From Microbacterium sp. W4I20 (GTDB lineage Bacteria > Actinomycetota > Actinomycetes > Actinomycetales > Microbacteriaceae), in contig NZ_JAUSYB010000001.1 in assembly GCF_030816505.1 (NCBI RefSeq), forward strand, positions 2,976,001 through 3,040,000: a DNA stretch of 64,000 bases, written 5' to 3'. Positions 26,703-34,546 of the stretch are shown here, one piece after another (position 1 is the stretch's first letter; every line of letters starts with the position of its first letter). The notes under the pieces are model-generated. The model did no database searches, was not told where the DNA came from, and saw only the letters and a program-made list of their open reading frames with translations. Made by a program: the position numbers and the translations under genes.

Positions 26703-29311
26703 GCGGGCGGTTCTCCCAGCGGCCACTCCAGCAGGTCGACCTCCACGATGTCGGCATCCGCATCCAGGGGCACGCGGAACGTGCGCAGCTGATGCGGGCG
26801 GAACTCGCCCTCGATCGTGCGACCAGCGAAGGGAATCTCGAGGTGTGCGCTCGCCGCGCGACCGGTCGTCTCGACCGCGCGGACGATGATGTCGGCACCT
26901 GCACCGGCGTCGGGCACGTCTTCGCTGCCTTTGATCGCGGTGATCATCACGGCGCCCGATCCGTCGTCGGCGAAGCTGTTCCGCGCCGGGAGGTCGCCCG
27001 GGTGGAACGACTCCTGCTGTGCCCGCACCGGCGCCCCGAGCACGGCGGCCCGACGGGTCGGCTGAGCATCGCTCCAGTCGCCGCCGTGCGGGATCAGCTC
27101 GAGGCTGAAGCGCTGGATGCCCTGATCCTGAAAGGAGTAGATGCCCTCCGGGTCGAGCAGACGAGGGTCGTGCCACGAGTAGACCGGGCTGCGCACCGCG
27201 GTGATGCCGATACTCGCGGTCTCGAGTCCCGCGGAACCCGCGGGCGACACGTCCCAGCCGTGCTTCGTGGTGGCGACCACCGTCAGTCCGGCAGGCGCAC
27301 CGTCGACCGTGCCGGTGAGGTCGACCCACGACTGCGCGGGCTCCTCGGCGCCGTCGACCGGGCGCTCGATCGTGCCGTACGGGATCTCGTAGGTCGCCGA
27401 CGGGTCCTCGAGGCCCACGGGGAACCGCAGCTTCAGCAGGTGCGCCTGCTCGCGCCAGTCGATCGTGACGTCGACCCGCACCTCGCGGGCGTCGTGGTCG
27501 AGCAAGTATTCCTCGACCAGGGTGCTGGCTCCCCAGGAGCGCTCGACGCGCACGCGCGACCGCAGCGGACCGGTCTCGCGCACCACGATGCGGTCGAGCG
27601 CCATCGCGGCACCCGGCCAGGCGTAGGAGATCACGCGGTGGCCCCAGGTGTCGGTCGGGTCCTCGCACACGGCCGTGCGCGGCTGGCCCTGCGTGCCGGC
27701 GAGCGGGTCGACGCCCGTCGCCTTGTCGAGGAGTGAGATCACATCACCGGTCGCCGGGTCGAGCTCGACCCGCAGGTGCGCGTTCTCGATGACTGTGCCG
27801 TTCCCCGAAACCGACAGCGCCGAGGGCTGCGCGATCGCGGGTCCGGGGAGCAGCCGGTAGAGGGCGTAGCCGAAGGCGGGCACATCGGCCCGGAACGTCA
27901 CGGCGCCGCGGCTGCGGTCGCCGGTGGTGGCGGTCGACTGTGTCGCCTGCGAGAAGACCTCGAGACCCTCGTGATCCACCACGCGCACCCCGTGAGGCTG
28001 CGCGCCGAACTGGAAGTCGACGTCGACCGAGACCGCCCAGGGATGCGGGTTGAACACCACGATGGGCTGCGTCGCGGTGTCCATCGGGATGTCGATCCGG
28101 CGGGCGATGCGGTTGTGCGCGCGGGTGATGATGCGCTTCGAGATGGCGATGGCCTCGCCGAGCTGGTCGCGCGCATCGTCGTACGACGGCTCGATCGCGG
28201 AGCCGGGGAGGATGTCGTGGAACTGATTGAAGAGGATCTGCTTCCACGCGCGCTCGAGGTCTTCGCGCGGGTAGTCGTCGCCGCCGAGTGCCAGCGCCAC
28301 GGCGGCCCAGCGCTCGGCCGACAGCACGGCGTGCTGCGCCTTGCGCTGCCAGGCCTTGATGCCCGAGTGCGCCGAGTAGCAACCGGGTGCATGGTGCTGC
28401 AGGTCATCGCGGCGTACCGCGAGACCGTCGAGGAAGCCCTCGCCGCGGGCGAGCATCTCGTCGAAGTAGGTGCGCGGTGACGACATCGTCATCCTCCCGA
28501 AGGTTCCCATCCGGTCGTAGCGGTGGATCGAGTCGATGTTGGCCTTGGTCGGGCCGCCACCGTGATTGCCGACGCCGTAGAACACCATCATCGACCCCAG
28601 CGAGCGGTCGAGCTGGCCGAGCGACTTCTCGGTCTGACCCGAGACGTCTCCGGGAGGGCTGCAGTACTCGAACGGGATGCGGAACGCGAGCACCCGCGAT
28701 CCGTCGGGCGACTCCCAGTGGAACAGCGTCTCGTCGAGGTCGCCCTCGTGTGGGCCGGGACGCAGGAACGTGTACGAGTCCATGCGCTGGCCGCGGAGAA
28801 TCTGGGGGATGCTGACGCTGTGGCCGAACGGATCGACGTTCATGCCGACCGTGGAGATCGTGCCGAACCGGGACTGCAGGAACCGCTGGCCGTAGAGGCC
28901 CTGACGGGCGAACGACTCGCCCATCGGCATGTTGCAGTCGGGCTCGACCCACCAGCCGCCGACGTTGACCCAACGGCCTTCGGCGACGCGCTCGGCGATG
29001 CGTGCGAACATCTCGGGGTCCTGCTCCTCGACCCACGACAGCAGCACGATCTGGTCGCAGGTGAAGACGAAGTCGGCGTACTCGTCCATACGGTCGAGCG
29101 CACTCGCGAAGGTCGCGCGGGCCTCCTGGTACCCCTCCTGCCACGGCCACAGCCACACCGGGTCGAGGTGCGCGTTGCCGATCATGTGCAGCGTGCGGTC
29201 GGGCGTCGCCGCCGGGCGCTGCGTCTCAGGGCGCCCGTCCGGCTGCGCGCCGGAGGGAGCGTTCGAGATCGGTGCTCGGGAAATCGGTGCTCTCGAGTCC
29301 GCTGCACTCAC
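26699..29311 (-). CDS. GH38 alpha-mannosidase
   Basis: An 870-residue cytoplasmic GH38 enzyme that removes alpha-linked mannose. The family signature NAHLDPVWLWPWQEGYQE is at about residues 46-63 (zinc-binding His48 and Asp50), and the nucleophile region VGMNVDPFGHS puts Asp160 in the catalytic position. NQFHDILPGSAIEPSYDDA, a conserved GH38 segment, follows. The C-terminal half is the beta-rich mannosidase region. The start is a GTG at 29311 overlapping the SIS stop. The first 38 residues are low-complexity (SRAPISRAPISNAP) with no signal peptide. It belongs to the operon preceded by operator B. Confidence 0.92.
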   Translation of the reverse strand: MSAADSRAPISRAPISNAPSGAQPDGRPETQRPAATPDRTLHMIGNAHLDPVWLWPWQEGYQEARATFASALDRMDEYADFVFTCDQIVLLSWVEEQDPEMFARIAERVAEGRWVNVGGWWVEPDCNMPMGESFARQGLYGQRFLQSRFGTISTVGMNVDPFGHSVSIPQILRGQRMDSYTFLRPGPHEGDLDETLFHWESPDGSRVLAFRIPFEYCSPPGDVSGQTEKSLGQLDRSLGSMMVFYGVGNHGGGPTKANIDSIHRYDRMGTFGRMTMSSPRTYFDEMLARGEGFLDGLAVRRDDLQHHAPGCYSAHSGIKAWQRKAQHAVLSAERWAAVALALGGDDYPREDLERAWKQILFNQFHDILPGSAIEPSYDDARDQLGEAIAISKRIITRAHNRIARRIDIPMDTATQPIVVFNPHPWAVSVDVDFQFGAQPHGVRVVDHEGLEVFSQATQSTATTGDRSRGAVTFRADVPAFGYALYRLLPGPAIAQPSALSVSGNGTVIENAHLRVELDPATGDVISLLDKATGVDPLAGTQGQPRTAVCEDPTDTWGHRVISYAWPGAAMALDRIVVRETGPLRSRVRVERSWGASTLVEEYLLDHDAREVRVDVTIDWREQAHLLKLRFPVGLEDPSATYEIPYGTIERPVDGAEEPAQSWVDLTGTVDGAPAGLTVVATTKHGWDVSPAGSAGLETASIGITAVRSPVYSWHDPRLLDPEGIYSFQDQGIQRFSLELIPHGGDWSDAQPTRRAAVLGAPVRAQQESFHPGDLPARNSFADDGSGAVMITAIKGSEDVPDAGAGADIIVRAVETTGRAASAHLEIPFAGRTIEGEFRPHQLRTFRVPLDADADIVEVDLLEWPLGEPPA

Positions 29312-29886
29312 GCCAGTTCCTCTCCCGCTGCCCATGCATCCAGGATCTCGGAAAGGGCGTGCAGGAAGAAGGTGTGCATCTCCTGGATCCGGGGAGTGTC
29401 GGAGGAGGGGGAGAGCAGCACGTGGTCGGCGAGGGCGAGCGAGGGCCCGCCGTCTCCGCCGCCGAACAGCAGCGTGGTGGCGCCGTTGGCGCGGGCGGCG
29501 GCGAGGGCGTCGACGATGTTCTGCGAGCGGCCTGAGGTCGTGAAGGCGGCCACGACGTCGTTCGGGCGGGCGAGCGCCTGCACCTGACGGGAGAAGATGT
29601 CCTCGAACGCGTAGTCGTTCGCGATGCACGTCGAGACGGTGGCGTCGGTGGAGAGTGTCACCGCGGGGAGCGGCCGCCGGTCACGACGGTAGTGGCCGAT
29701 GACCTCGCCGGTGAAGTGCTGCGCGTCGGCCGCGCTGCCGCCGTTGCCGAACGTGTAGAGCGTGCCGCCCTTCTCGAACGCATCGATGAGCACGGCGCCC
29801 ACCGCCTTCACGGCGGGCAGCAGCGCTGCGGCATCCGTCGCGGTGCGAATGTGGGCGTCGAGCTGTTCGTCGAGCCAGTCAGACAC
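29308..29886 (-). CDS. SIS-domain sugar-phosphate isomerase (GmhA/DiaA-like)
   Basis: A 192-residue single SIS-domain protein. The phosphate-binding loop FGNGGSAADAQHFTGEVIGH lies at about residues 47-66, and TTSGRSQNIVDAL follows at about 115. It resembles phosphoheptose isomerase, but no heptose genes are present. In this operon, between a ROK kinase and a mannosidase, a more likely job is aldose-ketose isomerisation of the kinase product, perhaps mannose 6-phosphate. The GTG at 29886 has GGAGGA upstream and overlaps the kinase gene by 8 bp, which excludes longer starts. Confidence 0.8.
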   Translation of the reverse strand: MSDWLDEQLDAHIRTATDAAALLPAVKAVGAVLIDAFEKGGTLYTFGNGGSAADAQHFTGEVIGHYRRDRRPLPAVTLSTDATVSTCIANDYAFEDIFSRQVQALARPNDVVAAFTTSGRSQNIVDALAAARANGATTLLFGGGDGGPSLALADHVLLSPSSDTPRIQEMHTFFLHALSEILDAWAAGEELA

Positions 29887-30844
29887 GGGCTTCCTCCAGG
29901 AGGTCGAGGGCGAGGGCTCCGGCACCGACGACGCAGACCTCGTCGCCGAGTCCTGCGAGCGTGACGGTGGCGCGGGCCGCCGCGGGGGGCATGGCGGTCG
30001 TCTGCACGGTCGCGCGGACGGGGTCGAGAAGCTGAGCGCCGGAGCGCGTGACACCGCCGCCGAGCACGACGACGTGCGGCTCGAAGACGTTGACGAGGTC
30101 GGTCACGGCCTGTCCGAGGACGTCGGTGGTCTCCCGCCAGAGCTCCGTCGCGACTTCGTCACCCGACGCGGCGGCCGCGGCGACGTTCTCGGCGCGGACG
30201 ACGTCGAGGTCGCGCAGCGTCGACGGGCGGTCATCCGAGGCGAGGAGGTCGGCGGCCCGCGCGGCGATCGAGGTGCCGGAGGCGTAGGCCTCGAGGCAGC
30301 CCTTGCGCCCGCACAGGCAGTCGCGTCCGCCGGGACGCACGGTGATGTGGCCGAACTCGCCGCCGTTGCCGGCGGCTCCTCGGTGCAGGCGTCCGTCGAT
30401 GATCGATCCGCCGCCGACGCCGGTCGAGAGGGTGAGGTACAGCGCGATCTCCGCGCCCTGCGCCGCGCCGTAGCGGTGCTCGCCCAGGACCGCGGCGGTG
30501 GCGTCGTTCTCGACGACCGCGGGCACGCCGAACTCCTCGGCCGCCATCGCGACGATCGGGATGTCGATCCAGCCCGGCAGGTGCAGAGGGTGGGTGAGGA
30601 TCCCGGCGGGGGCATCCAGGGGTCCGCCGCAGCTGATGCCGACGGATGCCGGTGCGCCGAGACCCGCCGCGGCGATGCTGCGGTGCCCCATGTCGAAGAG
30701 GTGCGCGATCACGGCGTCGGGGCCCCGGTGCTTCTCGGTCGGCTCGGAGAGGAATCCGTGCGTGCGCCCGTCCGGGGTCATCATCGCGACGGCCAGCTTG
30801 GTGCCGCCGATGTCGAGTGCGAGCACGCTGCGCTGCGTTGCCAT
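29879..30844 (-). CDS. ROK-family sugar kinase
   Basis: A 321-residue ROK kinase that phosphorylates a free hexose, probably mannose or glucose, with ATP. LALDIGGTKLAVAM at about residues 8-21 is the ATP site, the catalytic Asp lies in VVENDATAAVLGE, and the structural zinc motif has His166 with Cys176, Cys178 and Cys183 (CLCGRKGCLE). It has no N-terminal DNA-binding domain, so it is an enzyme rather than a NagC-type repressor. GGAGG precedes the ATG. It is the first gene of the ROK-SIS-GH38-barrel operon, with operator B and a TAAGAT -10 upstream. Confidence 0.92.
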   Translation of the reverse strand: MATQRSVLALDIGGTKLAVAMMTPDGRTHGFLSEPTEKHRGPDAVIAHLFDMGHRSIAAAGLGAPASVGISCGGPLDAPAGILTHPLHLPGWIDIPIVAMAAEEFGVPAVVENDATAAVLGEHRYGAAQGAEIALYLTLSTGVGGGSIIDGRLHRGAAGNGGEFGHITVRPGGRDCLCGRKGCLEAYASGTSIAARAADLLASDDRPSTLRDLDVVRAENVAAAAASGDEVATELWRETTDVLGQAVTDLVNVFEPHVVVLGGGVTRSGAQLLDPVRATVQTTAMPPAAARATVTLAGLGDEVCVVGAGALALDLLEEARV

Positions 30845-30897
30845 TCCATCCTCCGGCCTGCCGTGTCCATGGTGTTCGTCACCACGTCTGGAGACAG

Positions 30898-30915
30898 TGT
30901 GACATCGTTCCCACA
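30898..30915. promoter_or_regulatory. LacI-family operator B (ROK operon)
   Basis: TGTGACATCGTTCCCACA differs from TGTGGGAACGTTCCCACA at three positions. On the minus strand it starts at the last base of a TAAGAT -10 (30920-30915), so a bound repressor would sit on the transcription start of the ROK operon. The -35 is poor. Confidence 0.7.
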
Positions 30916-30957
30916 TCTTAGCAAAGCAGAATTCTGATTTCAGCGGACGGAGCCGCG

Positions 30958-31662
30958 TCAGTCCGGCCAGCGGCGCAGCCGCTCGGTCAGATCCGCGAGG
31001 TACTCCGGCGGCCCCGCCTCGGCGAACCAGAGCCACAGCTCGGCGGCGTGGATCGGCACCCACGCTCGTGCGGCCTCGCGATCCGCGCCGTACGCGTCGA
31101 TCAGGGCGTCGAACGACCGCTCGTCCTTGAGGGAAGCACCCCACGCCGCGCGGGAGAGCTCCCGCAGCGGATCGCCGAGATGCGCGGCCTCCCAGTCGAT
31201 GATCGCGGTGATCGCGCCGTCGACGGCCAGCACGTTCCCGTCTGTCCAGTCGCCATGGCTGAACACCGCACCGGCGGACGGCGGGATCGCGAGCGGCAGC
31301 GGTGGTCCGTCGGCTTCCCGATAGCGGCGGATGATGGCCTGGTCATCGGGCGCGGACGGCAGTCCGTCGGGCACTGGCAACTCGTGCAGCGATCGCAGGA
31401 GCGGAGCGGATGCGGCGAGCAGCTCGATGCGCTCGTCCGCACTCCCGCTGTCGAGGCGCTCGCCCGGCATCAGCGTCATCAGGATCGACCCCGGCTCGAC
31501 CGTCACCAGCTCCGGCACCGGCAGGCCGCTCCCGGCCAGAGCCCGCAGGGCGAAGACCTCGGTGTCGTGGCGCCGCGCATCCGGCATCCGCTTCTCTACG
31601 AACGAGCGGCCGTCCCGCTCGACGAGACGCACCTGACCGACGGCGCCCTGACGCATGGTCAC
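30958..31662 (-). CDS. APH-fold small-molecule kinase, probably a sugar kinase
   Basis: A 234-residue aminoglycoside-phosphotransferase-fold kinase. The catalytic loop FSHGDWTDGNVL is at about residue 139, the metal-binding IIDWEAAHLGDPLRE at about 159, and an N-lobe Lys lies in SFVEKRMPDARRHDTE. The start GTG overlaps the LacI stop by 4 bp (GTGA), making it the fourth gene of the GH36-MBL-LacI-APH operon. That setting favours a sugar or sugar-derivative substrate over an antibiotic. An ATG two codons downstream is an equally plausible start. Confidence 0.8.
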   Translation of the reverse strand: MTMRQGAVGQVRLVERDGRSFVEKRMPDARRHDTEVFALRALAGSGLPVPELVTVEPGSILMTLMPGERLDSGSADERIELLAASAPLLRSLHELPVPDGLPSAPDDQAIIRRYREADGPPLPLAIPPSAGAVFSHGDWTDGNVLAVDGAITAIIDWEAAHLGDPLRELSRAAWGASLKDERSFDALIDAYGADREAARAWVPIHAAELWLWFAEAGPPEYLADLTERLRRWPD

Positions 31663-32687
31663 TCCGGCGGTGCCGCGACCGAGCCCCGATCCAGGAACTG
31701 CGTCGGCATCACGATCGTGCGCACGGGAGCATCCGGCGACTCGATGCGCTCCAGCAGCGCCCGGAGGGCAGCGGCGCCGAGCGCTCCGGCATCCTGCTGC
31801 CTGGTCGAGACCCCCGGGTGCACCATGCTCATCCAGGGGGCGTCGTCGAATCCGGCGACGCTCACGTCTTCGGGCACGCGCAGGCCCAGTTCGGATGCTG
31901 CGCGCCAGGTGCCCTCGGTCAGCACGTTGTTCGCGGCGAACACCGCGGTCGGGCGGTCATCGCGGGAGAGCAGGCGCAGGGCCGCGGCCTTCGCCTCCCC
32001 GGCATCCCATCCGGCCTGCACGATGAGCGTCTCGTCGACCGGCACCTTGCGCGCCTTCAGCGCGTCGAGGTACCCGCGCTGGCGCTCGTCACCGGTGGTC
32101 CACTCGGTCTCATCGATCAGCAGGGCGATGCGTCGATGCCCCGCCTCGATCAGGCGGGTCGTGGTGTCTCGGGCCGCGGCGCGGTTGTCGACCACGATGG
32201 CGTCGGTGCTCTCGGCGTCGAATCGGCGGTCGACCTCGATCAGCGGCACACCGATCCGGCTCAGGTACGCGCTCAGGTCGGCGGAGACCGGGGTCGCGAT
32301 CACTCCCGACACCCGCGAGCCGACCAGCGTCTCGGCCGCCTCGAGCTCATCCGGGCTGTTGCCGCGCAGATCGACGAGCACGACGGTGCGGCCGTGGGTG
32401 CGCGCCTCTTCGCCGATGCCGGAGGCGAGCTCGGCGTAGAAGACGTTGCGGAGGTCGGAGACCAGCAGCCCGACCGACTTGCTGGTGCGCTGCTTGAGGC
32501 TGCGCGCGGTCACATCGACGACGTAGCCGATCTCCTTCGCCACGGCCCGCACGCGCTCGCGCACCTCGGGCGCCGCGTAGCCGTTGCCGGAGAGCGCGCG
32601 CGAGGCGGTCGACCGTGACACCCCCGCGGCGGTCGCGACCTCGCGGATCGTCGGCCGCTCGAACGCCGGACGGGGCCGGTCGCTCAT
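31659..32687 (-). CDS. LacI-family transcriptional repressor
   Basis: A 342-residue repressor. The helix-turn-helix and hinge (TIREVATAAGVSRSTASRAL) occupy about residues 13-60. The periplasmic-binding-like effector domain follows, with GLLVSDLRNVFYAEL, GVIATPVSADL and DVSVAGFDDAPWMS. It overlaps the MBL gene (ATGA) and the APH gene (GTGA). Operator C in front of the operon suggests autoregulation, and four similar sites in the window suggest a local regulon. The inducer is probably a sugar released from the imported glycan. Confidence 0.93.
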   Translation of the reverse strand: MSDRPRPAFERPTIREVATAAGVSRSTASRALSGNGYAAPEVRERVRAVAKEIGYVVDVTARSLKQRTSKSVGLLVSDLRNVFYAELASGIGEEARTHGRTVVLVDLRGNSPDELEAAETLVGSRVSGVIATPVSADLSAYLSRIGVPLIEVDRRFDAESTDAIVVDNRAAARDTTTRLIEAGHRRIALLIDETEWTTGDERQRGYLDALKARKVPVDETLIVQAGWDAGEAKAAALRLLSRDDRPTAVFAANNVLTEGTWRAASELGLRVPEDVSVAGFDDAPWMSMVHPGVSTRQQDAGALGAAALRALLERIESPDAPVRTIVMPTQFLDRGSVAAPPE

Positions 32688-34546
32688 GCCCGCGGATCCG
32701 TGGAGTCGGATGCGGCGACGTCGAGCAGGGCCTCGGTGTGCTGGCCCAGGCGCAGGTTCCCGATCGTGACGTCGAGAGCGAGGCGCTGCCGTCGCCCGGC
32801 GGAGGTCGGTGTGACGGTCAACTGCACGGTGGCCTCCTCGTGGGGTCCGAGCGCGAACTCGATGTCGCGCCGGGACGAGCGCCAGCCTACTGGCAACACC
32901 GGCGATACCCGCACCTCCGCCTGCTCGCCGAGCGGATTGCGCAGCCGCACCGAATACTCGACCGGCTCGCCCACGACGGTCGCGTGACGGTAGGGGAGCA
33001 ACCGGGCGGCCTGCCCGTCCGGACCGACCCCGACCTCGTCGAGGGGCAGCAGCCGCTCGTGCAGGTCGTCGACGAGCCGCCCGGACTCGGCGAGGTAGTC
33101 GAGGTACTCGTCGTCGACGGTGCGCGGCTCCCAGTGCCCGCTCGCCATCAGGCCGGGTCCGATCCTCCGGTAGAGCGCGGCACTGCGGCTGTAGTCGCCG
33201 AGGCGGAAGAGATTGCGGTACTGGTAGTTCATGATGTCTCGGCGGCCGTCACGCCCGCCGAGACCCTCCTGCTGATCGCCGGTGAACACCACGGTCATGC
33301 CGTCGATCTCGAGGGAGTACGCGACCGCGTAGAGCGTGTGGCCCGGCTGCTCGTGCGCGGTGAAGGTGTGCTCGTTCCACGTGAACGGCTCGTCGAGCGG
33401 CAGCACGCGGTCGGCGGTGATCGGGTCGTACCACTGGCACGGCAGATCTTCGAGCCAGGGGTCGGCCATGGTCGGGGCAACGTTCTCGGGGATCCAGAGC
33501 TCGGTGCCCTCCACGTCGCGCAGCAGGGGCATCCCGGCGATGTGATCGTCGTGATAGTGCGTGGGGAGCGCGACGGCGATGCGGGTGACGCCGTGATTGC
33601 GGCGCAGGGCGGGGAGCGACGCGAGCCACGGCCGCCGGGCCGCCCGCTCCTGCCCGGGCACGATGCCCGTGGTCATGTCGTAGCCATAGTCGATGATCAG
33701 TGCCTCGCCATTCCCGGACAGCACCACGTACGAGCACGACATCGAGGTGCGGTTGAGGAGCAGATGCTCCGAGAGCGCCACGAACGGATCGTCGAGTCGT
33801 GCCATCAGATCCCACGGATACGAGCGCCGCGAGTCGACGTACTCCTGCATCCGCTCGGCGAGCAGCTCGAGGGCGCTCGCGGCATCCTCCATCACCTCGC
33901 CGTGCGACGGGGCGAGCCGCGTCGCGCCCTCGCGCGCCAGCATCCGCGCGCTGAGCACCGTCATCGCCGGACCCTCGTTCTGCGTGTACGACCACTGCGT
34001 CGCGGCGAGTGACCAGACCTTGCCCGGTGCATAGATCAGGTCGCCCGAGAACGCGAGCACCTCGTCGTCGCGCTCGAGCAGATAGGTGACGGAGCCGATC
34101 GTGTGCCCCGGAGTCGGGATCACCCGCAGACGGATGCCGGCGGCCTCGAGCATCCGGTACTCGGGAACCGTGGCGTGCACCGGCACCGAGGCGAGCAGGG
34201 AGAAGCGGTCCTGCCGCAGGTTGTAGTCGTTGTCGAGCGGGCGACCCTCCCACATCTCCTCGACGCGGTCGAACAGCTCGCGCTCGACCGGCGGAACATG
34301 GATGCGGGCGCCGTGCGCGACGGCGAGCGGAAGGCCCTGGCCCTGATCGCGGTGGTGGTGCGTCATCAGCACGTCGGAGATGCGACGGATGCCGAGACTC
34401 GCGAGCTCGTCGAGGGCGAGGCCGGAACCGAAGTCGATCGCCACCGCCTCGCGCTCGCCGGCGGGGGCGTCGGGGTCGACCAGGAGATACACGTGGCAGG
34501 TGTCCGCGATCCGCCAGACGCCGCGGGCGATCTCCGTCGCGGTCAT
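32684..34546 (-). CDS. Double metallo-beta-lactamase-fold hydrolase with C-terminal beta domain
   Basis: A 620-residue cytoplasmic protein with two MBL domains in one chain. Domain 1 (~1-240) has THHHRDQG at 62-69, where Gln68 replaces the final His of HXHXDH, plus PGHTIGS and FSGDLIY. Domain 2 (~255-500) has an intact HYHDDH at 330-335, PGHTLYA, FTGDQQ and ASGHWEP. Residues ~515-610 form a beta-sandwich like the NEW3 domain of glycosidases. It is translationally coupled to the GH36-like gene before it and the LacI gene after it. Substrate is unknown. A lactone or ester formed during sugar oxidation is possible. Confidence 0.75.
   Translation of the reverse strand: MTATEIARGVWRIADTCHVYLLVDPDAPAGEREAVAIDFGSGLALDELASLGIRRISDVLMTHHHRDQGQGLPLAVAHGARIHVPPVERELFDRVEEMWEGRPLDNDYNLRQDRFSLLASVPVHATVPEYRMLEAAGIRLRVIPTPGHTIGSVTYLLERDDEVLAFSGDLIYAPGKVWSLAATQWSYTQNEGPAMTVLSARMLAREGATRLAPSHGEVMEDAASALELLAERMQEYVDSRRSYPWDLMARLDDPFVALSEHLLLNRTSMSCSYVVLSGNGEALIIDYGYDMTTGIVPGQERAARRPWLASLPALRRNHGVTRIAVALPTHYHDDHIAGMPLLRDVEGTELWIPENVAPTMADPWLEDLPCQWYDPITADRVLPLDEPFTWNEHTFTAHEQPGHTLYAVAYSLEIDGMTVVFTGDQQEGLGGRDGRRDIMNYQYRNLFRLGDYSRSAALYRRIGPGLMASGHWEPRTVDDEYLDYLAESGRLVDDLHERLLPLDEVGVGPDGQAARLLPYRHATVVGEPVEYSVRLRNPLGEQAEVRVSPVLPVGWRSSRRDIEFALGPHEEATVQLTVTPTSAGRRQRLALDVTIGNLRLGQHTEALLDVAASDSTDPRA

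Noticed and set aside
24876..26792. 638-codon open frame on the plus strand
   Set aside because: It lies antisense to the barrel protein, whose motifs and coupling to the GH38 gene are convincing.
29308..29886. Phosphoheptose isomerase for LPS or S-layer heptose
   Set aside because: The fold matches, but no heptose kinase or other heptose genes are nearby and the operon points to hexose catabolism.
30958..31662. Aminoglycoside resistance gene
   Set aside because: The APH fold alone does not show resistance, and the operon is for sugar use.
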